64,000 bases of DNA from Bacillus sp. EB600 (GCF_024494385.1 NZ_JAEVLT010000006.1:1-64000); one strand, 5' to 3'; positions 52,365 through 62,107 are shown, numbered from the stretch's first letter. Notes: a model not told the origin generated them from the letters alone. Translations and numbers: made by a program.

Positions 52365-53043
52365 AGAACAAGCTATTGGTTGGTCAAAACAGGAATTAGC
52401 AACTCGTGTAGCGCTTGATTTGGAAGATGGTTGGTATGTTAACCTTGGAATTGGATTACCGACACTTGTTGCGGATTTCATTCCTGAAGGTAGAGAAATT
52501 ATTCTCCATAGCGAAAACGGTCTTCTTGGGCTTGGTCCAAAACCAGCACCGGGGGAAGAAGATCCAGACCTTGTGAATGCAGGAAAAGAACCAATTACCC
52601 TAAAACCAGGCGGTTGTTATTTCTCACAAGCAGAATCTTTTGCGATGATTCGCGGCGGCCATATAGATGCAACCATACTTGGTGCTTTCCAAGTTTCGCA
52701 GAATGGTGATCTTGCCAATTGGAAACTGCCGAACTCACCTCTTGGACGTGTTGGCGGAGCAATGGACTTAACCGCTAGCAGTAAGCGTGTATTTCTATGT
52801 ATGCAGCATATAACAAATAAGGGAGAAGCAAAAATTGTAGAGGAATGTACGTATCCTTTAACGACCCCCCGCTGTGTAGATCGTATCTACACAAATCTTG
52901 CGGTGATCGATGTGACAGATGATGGCCTTGTCGTGCGAGAACTCGCTCCAGACGTTACGTTTGCATACTTGCAGGAATGTACGGCTGCTACGCTTAAGCT
53001 GCATGCCGGATTGCAATCAAAGACTATCAGTGTACAAAAATGA
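52357..53043 (+). CDS. 3-oxoacid CoA-transferase, subunit B (second copy)
   Basis: A 228-residue beta subunit with the catalytic Glu in HSENGLLGLGP and the typical NLGIGLPTLVAD and [28 protein letters not shown] precedes ATG 52357. A 32-bp tandem duplication begins in its last codons (53016) and runs over its stop codon into the start of the GntR gene. Confidence 0.9.
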   Translation: MSKEQAIGWSKQELATRVALDLEDGWYVNLGIGLPTLVADFIPEGREIILHSENGLLGLGPKPAPGEEDPDLVNAGKEPITLKPGGCYFSQAESFAMIRGGHIDATILGAFQVSQNGDLANWKLPNSPLGRVGGAMDLTASSKRVFLCMQHITNKGEAKIVEECTYPLTTPRCVDRIYTNLAVIDVTDDGLVVRELAPDVTFAYLQECTAATLKLHAGLQSKTISVQK

Positions 53044-53079
53044 TTAAATCAGAGACTATCGGAGCACAAAAATGATTAG
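53016..53079 (+). repeat. 32-bp imperfect tandem duplication at a gene junction
   Basis: ATCAAAGACTATCAGTGTAC (53016) recurs as ATCAGAGACTATCGGAGCAC (53048), each followed by AAAAATGATTA. The second copy supplies the start codon and weak GGAGC site of the GntR gene. Confidence 0.8.
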
Positions 53080-53827
53080 GAACCCTCAAAAAAGTACAAT
53101 TGATCGTAGCTCCTCGGTGCCGCTTTATAAACAAATAAAGGAAATATTGATTAAGGAGCTACAGGCTGCTGACGGTGAAACGGATCGCCCCTTCAGCACC
53201 GAGCATGAGCTTGTTCAGCGCTTCCATGTGAGTCGGGCACCTGTTCGCCAGGCATTGAAGGAGCTTGCCAATGAGGGGTACGTTTACCGAGAGCGTGCGA
53301 AGGGAACCTTCCCCGTTCAGGAATTCCCCGTACGGCCACCAGGGTTGGAGTTAGGAGGACTAGTTGGTTTCCTTCGCGATCAAGGATTAGATTGTAATTC
53401 GAAAGTACTAGGTATAGATTGTGTGTTACCCACAGAAAATCTGTGCGCTATCCTTGGTATTGAGCCGAGAAATAAGGTCTTGAGTATCTCTCGTTTAATC
53501 CTGCTCAAAGAAAAACCACTCGTATGGACACAGACTTATCTGTTCGTCTCGGAGGATTTCCAACCGAGTGCACGAGAACTCGAGGAAGTCAATAGTGTCT
53601 TCGTGACCCTTGAGACCGAACGAGGCATCTTCATTTCTCGAGGTGATCATCAGATCTGTGCGTCAGGTGCGAACCGTGAGGAGGCAGAGATTTTGGGTAT
53701 CAAATACGGTGAACCTGTTCTCGTAATAGAGACGAAGTTGTACACACGTAATGATCGACTCATTGGCTGGAGAAGGGCTGTCCATAGAGCAAACGACTAT
53801 AAGTTCTCTTTCACAGTGAATCGTTGA
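53072..53827 (+). CDS. GntR/HutC-family regulator with UTRA domain
   Basis: A 251-residue repressor: an N-terminal GntR winged helix (VPLYKQIKEILIKEL, STEHELVQRFHVSRAPVRQA, LANEGYVYRERAKGTF) and a C-terminal UTRA ligand-binding domain (about 85-248). It follows the CoA-transferase with only the duplicated spacer between and should sense an intermediate of module 2. Codon use and GC are a little higher than for neighbours, which hints at a separate origin. Confidence 0.87.
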   Translation: MIRNPQKSTIDRSSSVPLYKQIKEILIKELQAADGETDRPFSTEHELVQRFHVSRAPVRQALKELANEGYVYRERAKGTFPVQEFPVRPPGLELGGLVGFLRDQGLDCNSKVLGIDCVLPTENLCAILGIEPRNKVLSISRLILLKEKPLVWTQTYLFVSEDFQPSARELEEVNSVFVTLETERGIFISRGDHQICASGANREEAEILGIKYGEPVLVIETKLYTRNDRLIGWRRAVHRANDYKFSFTVNR

Positions 53828-53923
53828 GATTGGCCATAATTTGAAGAGAACAAAGACAATTGGGATTACTGGAAGGATTAAACGACGCGAGTATCATCTG
53901 TACTATACGACTGGGGGGGTGGG

Positions 53924-55257
53924 GTGACTCGAATAAACATTACAGACGTTGTTAATGAAGGGAAATTTAACCGCTTTCACATTGGATTACTGATCTGTTG
54001 CCGCATTATTATCACCTATGATATGTTCGACCTTGTTGTATATAGTTCCGTCATACCAGTCCTCATGAAGGAATGGTCCATATCACCTGTTCAAGCAGGG
54101 GCTATGGGCAGTTACGGATTTTTCGGGATGATGCTGGGAGCCATATTCTTTGGGGTCTTGGCTGACAAGTTCGGAAGGAAAAATGTTCTTATTTTAAGTG
54201 TGGTCCTTTTTAGTATATTTACGTTTTTATGTGCATTTGCACCAGGACCAATCTTGTTTTCTATTTTCCGATTTATTGCTGGAGTTGGGATTGGCGGTGT
54301 TTTACCAAATGTAATTGCCTTAATGACAGATTACGCGCCGAAACACATGCATAACATGATGGTATCAATCGTGATGTGTGCTTTTTCTGTAGGTGGGATT
54401 TTAGCTGCTTTTATAGGAATCTACTTTATCCCTCATTTCGGGCGGAAAAGTGTTTACTGGGTAGCAGCACTTGCACTGTTACTCATTCCGTTTATGGTGA
54501 AGTATTTTCATGATTCACCCACTATGCTTTTGATACGAGGTCGAATAGACGAACTTCGTTTCGTTCTTTCTAAAGTTAATGACAAGGTACCCTTAACTCC
54601 AGATACGGAGTTTGTAACAAGTACAGAAAACGATCCTGGTTCTTCTGTAGCTGCATTATTTAAAAATAATCGCGCACTAGGTACTGTGATGATCTGGATT
54701 GCCTTTTTCATGTGTTTGTTAATGATCAACGGGGTAAGTACTTGGCTACCTAATTTGATGTTTAGAGCTGGCTATGCTCTTGGTTCCAGCTTAAGCTTTA
54801 TGATTGTTTTCAATATTGGAGCTATTGTTGGAACGCTAATCCTTGGAAGTCTTGCAGATAAATTTGGGGTTAAAAAGGTACTCGTTCCGATGTTTATTAT
54901 GGCAGCGGTTTCCATGATGCTTCTTGGTTTTAAAAATAACATGTTTATTCTCTATTTATTAGTTTTTATAACTGGGGCATGTACAATGGGGGCTCAAAAC
55001 ATCTCCTATTCCTTTGTATCACAATACTATTCTCCATTAATGCGCTCAACTGCCATAGGTTTTGCTTCGGGAATCGGAAGAATTGGCGGATTATCGGACC
55101 AACATTTGGAGGCATCCTAGTATCTCTTAATCTATCTACGCAAATGAATTTTCTTTCGTTTGCGATTCCAGGTATTCTTGCAGCTATTGCATTTTCATAT
55201 GTTCCTTTAAAACTTGCTTATGACAAAAAAATGATAAAAGAAAATAATTTGAATTAG
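53924..55257 (+). pseudogene. Aromatic acid:H+ symporter (MFS, AAHS family) with a late frameshift
   Basis: A 12-helix MFS protein of about 443 residues. ITYDMFDLVVYSSVIPVL in helix 1 is the acidic motif of PcaK/BenK-type aromatic acid carriers, and GVLADKFGRKN is the loop 2-3 motif. At about 55091 one base is missing after IGRIGG: frame 1 stops at 55118 while the next frame continues IIGPTFGGILVSLNLSTQ to 55257, i.e. helices 11-12. The start is GTG 53924 after a G-rich site. Either a recent mutation or a sequencing error; uptake by this carrier would be lost. Confidence 0.85.
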
Positions 55258-55270
55258 GAGTGAAATAATT

Positions 55271-56392
55271 ATGAAATCAAATTCTGAATTAAGAATTGCA
55301 ATTATTGGCGGAGGTATTGCTGGTGCATCAACTGCGGTTGCATTAAAAGCGAAAGGAATTCGTGCGGATGTGTACGAGCAAGCTCCTGCATTTGTAGAAG
55401 TAGGCGCTGGTATTGGTGTCCGTCCACCTAGCGTGCACGCTATCAATAAATGGGGGTTAAAAGAAGACCTCGAAAAAGTATCAGTAGAAAGTAGATACAT
55501 GGAAATCATCGCTGGTGATGACCAACTATTAATTAGGGAAACATTTCCAGTACTAACGGACGATAAATCTGAAGCCTATACACGTTTAATCCACCGTGCA
55601 GATTTATTAGATACATTAGTAGCGCATATTCCAGCTGATCAACTTCACTTAAATCACCGTTTAACAGAAGTAATTGACCATGGTGATTATGTAGAAGTGA
55701 AATTTGAAAACGGTAAAACAATTGAAGCTGATATCGTAGTTGCAGCCGATGGTATCCATTCACCAATCCGTGGTCAAGTATTAGGTCAACACAAACCAGT
55801 ATATTCTGGCTACTTAGCACATCGTGCATTAATTCCTTACGAAGACGCGCTTGGTATGCATTCAGAAGAAAACGTGTTACGTATTTATGTAGATGGTGAT
55901 AACTCATTCTATTTATTACCAATAGATCATCGTCGTCAAGTATCTGTAGATATCACAGTCCCTGGTGAGTTCGCATTGCGTCCAGAATTAACAAAAGAAC
56001 AAATTATGGATAGCATGAAAGGTTTCGGTCCTACATTACAAAAAATTGTTGAAAAAATCAAATTGGAAGATATCGTATCTCGTCCATTATCTGACCTTGA
56101 ACCAATTGATAAATGGAGCACAAGCACTGTAACATTAATTGGTGACGCTGCACATGCTATGCTTCACAACCAAGGTCAAGGTGCTAACATGGCAATCCAA
56201 GATGCAGATGTTTTAGCAGAAGCAATTGCAGAAGCAGTTGCTGGAACTGTAACACCTGCAGAAGCACTTAAAAATTATGAAGAGCAACGTAAACCAATTA
56301 CGAGGCTTTATCAAAATTTATCTCGTTTATTCCCAACTGATCAGGCAAAAACAGCTTTCCCTGAAAAGGAACACTTTGAAAATGCCAATTAA
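55271..56392 (+). CDS. FAD-dependent aromatic-ring monooxygenase (second copy)
   Basis: A 373-residue class A flavoprotein hydroxylase: IAIIGGGIAGASTAVALKAK (FAD), VVAADGIHSPIRGQV (DG motif) and LIGDAAHAMLHNQGQGANMA (FAD ribityl). Resembles salicylate, 3-hydroxybenzoate and 6-hydroxynicotinate monooxygenases; substrate not assignable. It is a distant paralogue of the 12655 product. TAGGAG lies before ATG 55271, 13 nt after the transporter. It hydroxylates or decarboxylates the imported aromatic acid in the likely scheme. Confidence 0.88.
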   Translation: MKSNSELRIAIIGGGIAGASTAVALKAKGIRADVYEQAPAFVEVGAGIGVRPPSVHAINKWGLKEDLEKVSVESRYMEIIAGDDQLLIRETFPVLTDDKSEAYTRLIHRADLLDTLVAHIPADQLHLNHRLTEVIDHGDYVEVKFENGKTIEADIVVAADGIHSPIRGQVLGQHKPVYSGYLAHRALIPYEDALGMHSEENVLRIYVDGDNSFYLLPIDHRRQVSVDITVPGEFALRPELTKEQIMDSMKGFGPTLQKIVEKIKLEDIVSRPLSDLEPIDKWSTSTVTLIGDAAHAMLHNQGQGANMAIQDADVLAEAIAEAVAGTVTPAEALKNYEEQRKPITRLYQNLSRLFPTDQAKTAFPEKEHFENAN

Positions 56393-56585
56393 TGGATCTA
56401 GTAGGATTTATTGAATCTACAATAGTATCAGTCTAATGAACCTTAAAGCTTAGAGGGTGCTAGAAAAATAGGTATGATTTACCAAAAGATCTCAATGAAA
56501 TTCAGAATATTAATGATTGCATCAATATTTAATTATATTTATACAATCAACTGAAAAGAATGAAAAAATACGGAGGTTATCACAG

Positions 56586-57512
56586 ATGCCTGTACATCCC
56601 GAGATAAAAAAAATCCTGGATTCTATTCCACAATCCGATTCTAAACCGAAAATTATTCCAGAAGAACATAGAAAAATGTTCGATGCACCTGTTTTACCTG
56701 TTGAAAAACGTGTACAAGTTTATTCTGTTGAAGAAAAAACAATTCCGACTTCTGAAGCGGAGATCCCAGTAAGAATTTATACGCCGAAGGAAGCAGATTC
56801 TTTTCCACTTCTCATGTATTTCCACGGCGGGGCATTCTTTTCGGGAAATTTAGAAAGTCATGATGAAGTTGTTCGCCCGATTTGTATGGAATCCGGCTAT
56901 AAAGTCATTTCTGTAGATTACCGTCTTGCTCCGGAACACCCATTTCCTGCTGCATTAGAGGATTGCTATAATGTCACAAAATGGGCTACAGAACATAAGG
57001 ACGAATTAAAATGGGATGGGAAAACATTAGCAGTTGCAGGAGATAGTTCTGGTGGAAACTTAGTTGCTGCCGTTTCTATAATGGCTCGTGACAAAAAGGA
57101 ATATTCCATTACGAAGCAAGTATTATATTATCCATCCCTAGACCTTGACTTCAGTGAATTTCGTTACCCATCATTAGTGAAAAATGGAAAGGGCTATTTC
57201 GTTGAAAGTAATCAATTAGCTGAATATAACTCCTTCTATTTATTAGGGAATGTAGATACTAATCATCCGCTCGTTTCACCAATTCGAGAAGAAAATTTAA
57301 ACAATCTTCCAGCAGCACTTGTCATCACAGCAGAATATGATCCTATGCGAGATGAAGGGGAACTATTTGCGGAGAAATTAAAAAAATGTGGTGTACATGT
57401 TGAAACAAAAAGATATGAAGGTGCTACTCATGGTTTCTTAGGTAAATTCACGCATCTTGTTGAATATAAAGATGTTTATAAACGTACAGCTGATTTTTTA
57501 AGTTCTAAGTAA
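56586..57512 (+). CDS. HSL-family alpha/beta hydrolase (esterase)
   Basis: A 308-residue hormone-sensitive-lipase-type esterase: oxyanion motif FHGGAFFSG, nucleophile GDSSGGN, Asp in YDPMRDEG and His in GATHGF, all in place. ATG 56586 follows CGGAGG. The 190 bp upstream hold no gene. It hydrolyses short-chain or aryl esters, a fit for the first step in ester breakdown. A strong terminator follows at 57564. Confidence 0.9.
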   Translation: MPVHPEIKKILDSIPQSDSKPKIIPEEHRKMFDAPVLPVEKRVQVYSVEEKTIPTSEAEIPVRIYTPKEADSFPLLMYFHGGAFFSGNLESHDEVVRPICMESGYKVISVDYRLAPEHPFPAALEDCYNVTKWATEHKDELKWDGKTLAVAGDSSGGNLVAAVSIMARDKKEYSITKQVLYYPSLDLDFSEFRYPSLVKNGKGYFVESNQLAEYNSFYLLGNVDTNHPLVSPIREENLNNLPAALVITAEYDPMRDEGELFAEKLKKCGVHVETKRYEGATHGFLGKFTHLVEYKDVYKRTADFLSSK

Positions 57513-57563
57513 AGCAGTTTCAAGCCCACGAAGTGTTCATTTTGAGGTTAACTGGCTTTTACA

Positions 57564-57620
57564 GCGGAAGTGATCATTGTGACTAAAACATAGTATTACG
57601 TCCAATCACTTCCGCTTTTT
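57564..57620 (+). terminator. Hairpin terminator after the esterase gene
   Basis: AGCGGAAGTGAT pairs with ATCACTTCCGCT over a 33-nt loop with a T-run behind it. It closes the main module 2 gene run. Confidence 0.8.
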
Positions 57621-57756
57621 TTGAAATCCTAGTTATAGAACAAAAACCGCAAAAAAATATTTTCAATATTCGGAACGTTGTTAAAAATCAACTTGGTATC
57701 AACGTATTTTAATAGTTATACCCAATACATGATTTTAAAGAAGGGTGTTTTATTTT

Positions 57757-59010
57757 ATGCAAAATAAACGGTTTTGGACTTATGAAAATAAGTTAGTAGT
57801 AATCTTCTTCTTCACAGTCGGATTCGTATTCTTTGACCGTTTAGCGATTAACTACCTATTCCCAATGATTTCTGCAGATTTAGGACTAAACTACACGCAA
57901 TTAGGTTTACTTGGAGCAGCTCTTGCGTTAACTTGGTCAGTATCTGGTCCATTAGGAGGATTCATTTCAGATAGAGTTAAGAGTAAGAAATCAATGTTAG
58001 CTGTTTTAGTATTCGCATTCTCAATTATTTCATTAATGCACGGTTTAGCACAATCATTTGTAATGCTGTTCGTACTACGTCTATTAATGGGTATTGTAGA
58101 AGGTCCACTGATTCCGCAAACACAATCAATATTAGCAATGGAATCGTCGGATCGTCGTAAAGGATTTAACTTAGGTTTCACAATGAACACAAGTAACGCA
58201 TTATTCGGTAGTATTTTAGCTCCTGTAGTAATTGTTGCATTAGCAACAAATTTTGACTGGCATACTGCATTCTATTTAACGATTATTCCAGGGATGATTT
58301 TAAGCTTTGTCATCTTCAAATCAGTTAAAAATCCAAATCCAGCGAAATTCCATGCTATGCATACTACAAAATCGACTGAAAAATTTAAAGTCAAAGATGT
58401 TCTTAAGCACCGTAATATTTGGTTATCAATTATTGTTTTCAGCTTAGTTATGACAACTCTTATGGCATTCCAAATTTTTGGGCCAACATATTTAGTAAAA
58501 GCAAAAGGTTTATCTGATACAACAATGAGTTTTGTAATGGCTTCATTTGGGGTTGGATATGCAATCTTCGGTTTCTTAATCCCATCAATTTCAGAGCGTA
58601 CTGGGCGTAAACCAGCTTCTTTAGTTTCTGGCTTGTTGTTAATTCTCATACCACTAGCTATTGTTTTCGTGAATTCAATTCCATTAATGATGCTTCTGTT
58701 ATTCATTGGTTCGGCTGGTTCAGGTGTAATTGGTATGTCAATGTCAATTATTCCAGTTGAGTCTGTTCCATTACAATACTCAGGTCTTGCAATCGGTTTA
58801 ACAATCGGTATTGGTGAGTTAATCGGTGGATTCTTAAATCCAATGGTGAATGGTGCTTTAGCAGACATGTATGGTATTCAAACACCATTATTCGTAGCTG
58901 CTGGTGCGGCTGTGATGGCATTCTTATTCTCATTCTTCTTCAAAGAAACAGCACCATCTAAAGTTCAATCAACGCAAGAGCAAGAAGTCAAACCTAGTGT
59001 ACAACTCTAG
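57757..59010 (+). CDS. MFS transporter (organic-anion type)
   Basis: A 417-residue, 12-helix MFS protein. FDRLAINYLFPMISADLGLN in helix 1 and GGFISDRVKSKKSM in loop 2-3 fit the anion:cation symporter group; RLLMGIVEGPLIPQ is helix 4. ATG 57757 is chosen over GTG 57745. It may take up the module's substrate and would compensate for the frameshifted carrier at 53924. Terminator follows. Confidence 0.85.
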   Translation: MQNKRFWTYENKLVVIFFFTVGFVFFDRLAINYLFPMISADLGLNYTQLGLLGAALALTWSVSGPLGGFISDRVKSKKSMLAVLVFAFSIISLMHGLAQSFVMLFVLRLLMGIVEGPLIPQTQSILAMESSDRRKGFNLGFTMNTSNALFGSILAPVVIVALATNFDWHTAFYLTIIPGMILSFVIFKSVKNPNPAKFHAMHTTKSTEKFKVKDVLKHRNIWLSIIVFSLVMTTLMAFQIFGPTYLVKAKGLSDTTMSFVMASFGVGYAIFGFLIPSISERTGRKPASLVSGLLLILIPLAIVFVNSIPLMMLLLFIGSAGSGVIGMSMSIIPVESVPLQYSGLAIGLTIGIGELIGGFLNPMVNGALADMYGIQTPLFVAAGAAVMAFLFSFFFKETAPSKVQSTQEQEVKPSVQL

Positions 59011-59027
59011 TTTTCGATTGTAAAGAA

Positions 59028-59077
59028 CAACTTAGCCCGCCTTTTCTGGGGAAAGACGGGGGCTAAGTTTGTTTTTC
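59028..59077 (+). terminator. Hairpin terminator
   Basis: AACTTAGCCC(G)CC pairs with GG(GG)GCTAAGTT around CTTTTCTGGGGAAAGAC-like loop, followed by TGTTTTTC. Confidence 0.7.
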
Positions 59078-59157
59078 TTCTATATAGTATTTGTTAAGCT
59101 ATGATTGGTTCTTATGCAAAGTAAGTGAGAAATCAATAGTTTAAAGGGGGGGATTTG

Positions 59158-60117
59158 TTGTTTAAAAAAAACAGTATAGAAGTATTTCCGTGTTTAGTTC
59201 CAGCTTCCAATAAATTGAAAAGTTTTAATTTTTTCTTAGTTAAAGATAAGAATTCCCTAACGTTAATTGACGCCGGAATGAATACTGATGATTGCTGGAA
59301 TTCCTTACAAAAGACCTTAAAGGATCATGATTACACACTTACTGATATCACAGAGATTTTACTAACTCATCATCATACAGACCATATTGGCTTAGTCGAC
59401 CGAATTGTAAGCTCCCATTCCATTCCCGTATACGCCCATCCTTATGCCATACTTGTTCTGAAAAGAGACAAAGAATATATGAAAATGAGGGTGGAGTTTT
59501 TCAGAAAGCTATACCAAGAGATGGGATGTGGTGAAATTGGTGAGAAACAAGTAGCAGATTTACATAATCCTATTATTCTAAGTGAGGATAAAAAAATCCA
59601 TTGCGAAATCCAAGAGATAAACACTAATAAACTTTTAGGATTTGATATTTTGGAAATCCCAGGGCACGCTCCAGACCAGGTTGCCTTTTATAATAGAGAG
59701 TGTAAGTGGCTATTTGCAGGAGATTTATTAATTGAACATATTCCAAGCAATGCCTTCATTGAGCCAGATTATGATGGGATCCGTACAAAATCCTTGGTAC
59801 AAAAAAAGCAGTCATTGGAGAAATGTTCGTTATTGAATGCAGAACTCGTTTTTTCAGGTCACGGTATGATCATAGAAAATCCTGTTGAGTTATTAAATAA
59901 AAGAATAAAAGAGATTGATGAAAAAGCCAACAAATATATTACCATTATTAAATCCGGAATTTCAACCGCAAGTGGAATTGCCCAATTACGATATAAAGAA
60001 AAATATGAGAAGCGGTTTTTCAATATTATGTCTGAAATTATTGGTTATCTTGATTATCTTGAATTACAAGGGAGAATTAATAAGGAAATGGAGAAAGGGA
60101 TTTGGCATTATTATTAA
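59158..60117 (+). CDS. MBL-fold hydrolase with C-terminal helical domain
   Basis: A 319-residue metallo-beta-lactamase-fold protein with LLTHHHTDHIG, EIPGHAPDQ, FAGDLL and FSGHGM, a full metal set. The C-terminal 70 residues (from ITIIKSGISTASGIAQLRYK) form a winged-helix-like tail as in the LACTB2/YqjP-like group. The start is TTG 59158 after GGGGGGG. It is more AT-rich than the module genes. It precedes the TetR gene by 136 nt; the link to module 2 is by position only. Confidence 0.82.
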   Translation: MFKKNSIEVFPCLVPASNKLKSFNFFLVKDKNSLTLIDAGMNTDDCWNSLQKTLKDHDYTLTDITEILLTHHHTDHIGLVDRIVSSHSIPVYAHPYAILVLKRDKEYMKMRVEFFRKLYQEMGCGEIGEKQVADLHNPIILSEDKKIHCEIQEINTNKLLGFDILEIPGHAPDQVAFYNRECKWLFAGDLLIEHIPSNAFIEPDYDGIRTKSLVQKKQSLEKCSLLNAELVFSGHGMIIENPVELLNKRIKEIDEKANKYITIIKSGISTASGIAQLRYKEKYEKRFFNIMSEIIGYLDYLELQGRINKEMEKGIWHYY

Positions 60118-60217
60118 CTGGATTGTCGTTTTTATATTGGCAAACCCTTTTTTTGTCAATCAATTATTAATTAATTAAGAAGTCTTGAAATATAGGGAGT
60201 TTTTTTATAGAGTAATA

Positions 60218-60233
60218 AACAGAACGGTCGGTG
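60218..60233 (+). promoter_or_regulatory. Candidate TetR operator matching the 44.5 kb array
   Basis: AACAGAACGGTCGGTG agrees with the reverse complement of the array motif (AACAGACCGGTTGGTT) at 13 of 16 positions and overlaps the edge of the TetR ribosome site, as expected for autoregulation. Confidence 0.5.
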
Positions 60234-60253
60234 GGGAGGAGGTTAATGTAGAA

Positions 60254-60814
60254 ATGGATACTAAATCGATGATCATCGACAACGCGACCACGCTTTTCCA
60301 GAAAAAAGGATATAAAGGTGTAGGCTTAAACGAAATCTTAAAAGTATGTAAGATTACAAAAGGTTCACTCTATCACCATTTTCCAAATGGAAAAGAAGAA
60401 TTGCTCATCGCTTGTCTTCGCTTAATGAATGAAACTATTAAAACAAAAATGGCGGGGATCTTCCATAAATATCCATCGACTCAAACAGCGACAGTAGCGA
60501 CGATTGAGCTAATGCTGGATGACTTTGAAAGAGATGGGATGATTACAGGTTATACATTTAGCAGCATCGTTTACGAAATGGCGTCACTAAGTGAACCAGT
60601 CAGAAATGCATGTGCTGACTCATTCTCAAAGATTCAAATGATTGTTTCGAACAAGTTAGTGGAAGATGGGTTTTCGAAGGAATCGGCTGACTCAATTGCG
60701 CTCATGGTAACAGCTTCTATCGAGGGTGGAATTTTGCTTTGTTTAGCACAAAAATCAAGCGATCCACTAAAAATTGTTTCGAAGGGATTACCAAATTTAC
60801 TGAAGGAGTTTTAA
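60254..60814 (+). CDS. TetR-family regulator (LmrA/YxaF type)
   Basis: A 186-residue regulator: ATTLFQKKGYKGVGLNEILK and ITKGSLYHHFPNGKEELL form the helix-turn-helix, with the PNGKEEL ending characteristic of the LmrA/YxaF (QdoR) group; B. subtilis members control flavonoid dioxygenase and efflux genes. The helical effector domain covers about 70-186. ATG 60254 follows GGGGAGGAGG. A degraded paralogue lies at 39572. The operator-like site in front suggests that it also binds the five-copy array before the lactonase genes. Confidence 0.87.
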   Translation: MDTKSMIIDNATTLFQKKGYKGVGLNEILKVCKITKGSLYHHFPNGKEELLIACLRLMNETIKTKMAGIFHKYPSTQTATVATIELMLDDFERDGMITGYTFSSIVYEMASLSEPVRNACADSFSKIQMIVSNKLVEDGFSKESADSIALMVTASIEGGILLCLAQKSSDPLKIVSKGLPNLLKEF

Positions 60815-60903
60815 CAAAAACCACTGGTTGGTTCCAATCCCACGCACCTAGTTATTCTTAAGGCGCCTACTTTTTTATAAGAAAACGTCATTTTATTATT
60901 TAA

Positions 60904-60970
60904 TCAATATTTTCCTGTAAGAAATCCAGCTCCAAAAGGACTATAGGAAATAAATTCATTTTTTCGGGGG
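60904..60970 (-). pseudogene. Aldo/keto reductase fragment
   Basis: The minus strand reads NEFISYSPFGAGFLTGKY and a stop, the conserved YSPLGxGFLTGK segment of aldo/keto reductases. Only about 20 codons remain. Nothing else is recognised in 60815-61049. Confidence 0.5.
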
Positions 60971-61049
60971 CGGAGCCTGGCATGTGTTTCAAGTAGAAGA
61001 GTTATAATAAAGCAGGTACAGCATTCATTTAGCGGAAGGAGAACCATTC

Positions 61050-61937
61050 ATGAATAACAAGCAATTAGAACGAATCCGAACAGGAAAAGGGTTTATAGCG
61101 GCCTTAGACCAAAGCGGCGGAAGTACTCCCAAGGCACTTTTGGCGTATGGCATTAACGAAAACAGCTATTCTAATGAAGAAGAGATGTATACATTGGTTC
61201 ACGAGATGAGGACGCGTATTATCAAGAGCCCCGCGTTTGATTCTCAGTATGTTTTGGGCGCGATCTTATTTGAGAACACGATGGATCGTTTTATTGATGA
61301 GCAATATACAGCTGATTTTCTATGGGAAAAGAAAGGTATTGTGCCCTTTCTAAAAGTCGATAAAGGACTCGCAGGACTTGAGGACGGTGTTCAACTCATG
61401 AAGCCTATTAACGGTTTGGACGATCTTCTTAACCGAGCAAATGAACGCAACATCTTCGGAACGAAAATGCGCTCAGTTATTAAGGAAGCCAATCCTGTTG
61501 GTATCAAGAAAATTGTTCAGCAGCAGTTTGACATCGCGAACCAAATTGTTGAGAAGGGGCTTATTCCGATTATCGAACCGGAAGTGGATATTCACAGCGC
61601 GGATAAGACAGATTCGGAAAAGCTATTAAAAGAGGAGATCATTGATCAATTATCTACCCTCGACAAAGACGTAAAAATCATGCTTAAACTCTCCTTACCT
61701 ACCGAAGACAATTTCTATAGGGAATTAATTGAGGATCCGCATGTTGTACGGGTGGTGGCCCTATCAGGTGGCTACACGCAAGCGGAAGCCAATGAAAAGC
61801 TGGCACGTAATCATGGATTGATCGCAAGTTTCTCTCGTGCCCTATCAGAGGGACTAACTGCCGATCAAACAGACGATGAATTCGACGCGATGCTGTCCAA
61901 ATCTATTCAGAACATTTATGAAGCCTCCAACAAATAA
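61050..61937 (+). CDS. fda: Class I fructose-bisphosphate aldolase
   Basis: A 295-residue Schiff-base aldolase of the bacterial Fda type: [20 protein letters not shown] at the N-terminus, [28 protein letters not shown] with a catalytic lysine, and [20 protein letters not shown]. It cleaves fructose 1,6-bisphosphate in glycolysis/gluconeogenesis. GGAAGGAGA precedes ATG 61050. Conserved throughout; likely core metabolism marking the end of the accessory region. A terminator follows. Confidence 0.93.
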   Translation: MNNKQLERIRTGKGFIAALDQSGGSTPKALLAYGINENSYSNEEEMYTLVHEMRTRIIKSPAFDSQYVLGAILFENTMDRFIDEQYTADFLWEKKGIVPFLKVDKGLAGLEDGVQLMKPINGLDDLLNRANERNIFGTKMRSVIKEANPVGIKKIVQQQFDIANQIVEKGLIPIIEPEVDIHSADKTDSEKLLKEEIIDQLSTLDKDVKIMLKLSLPTEDNFYRELIEDPHVVRVVALSGGYTQAEANEKLARNHGLIASFSRALSEGLTADQTDDEFDAMLSKSIQNIYEASNK

Positions 61938-61947
61938 AGGACAACCG

Positions 61948-61991
61948 AAAGAACGACTCCGAGCTCAATTAGAAGCTTGGAGTCGTTTTTA
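61948..61991 (+). terminator. Hairpin terminator of fda
   Basis: AACGACTCC pairs with GGAGTCGTT around an 18-nt loop, then TTTAGG. Confidence 0.75.
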
Positions 61992-62107
61992 GGTCGTTAT
62001 TACAAATTTGAGTGAAGCTGCGTCCTATGACAGATTTTGGTACAATCTTGGCCCTACCATAAATGAATACCTAAAATTTGGGTAATCTAAAAAAGGAGGG
62101 CATGCTT

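Noticed and set aside
55533-55922. 129-codon antisense frame in the flavin monooxygenase
   Set aside because: Low-complexity Leu/His/Tyr composition and no ribosome site.
58272-58868. 198-codon antisense frame in the MFS gene
   Set aside because: Long only because the sense gene has biased third positions; no start signal and no family features.
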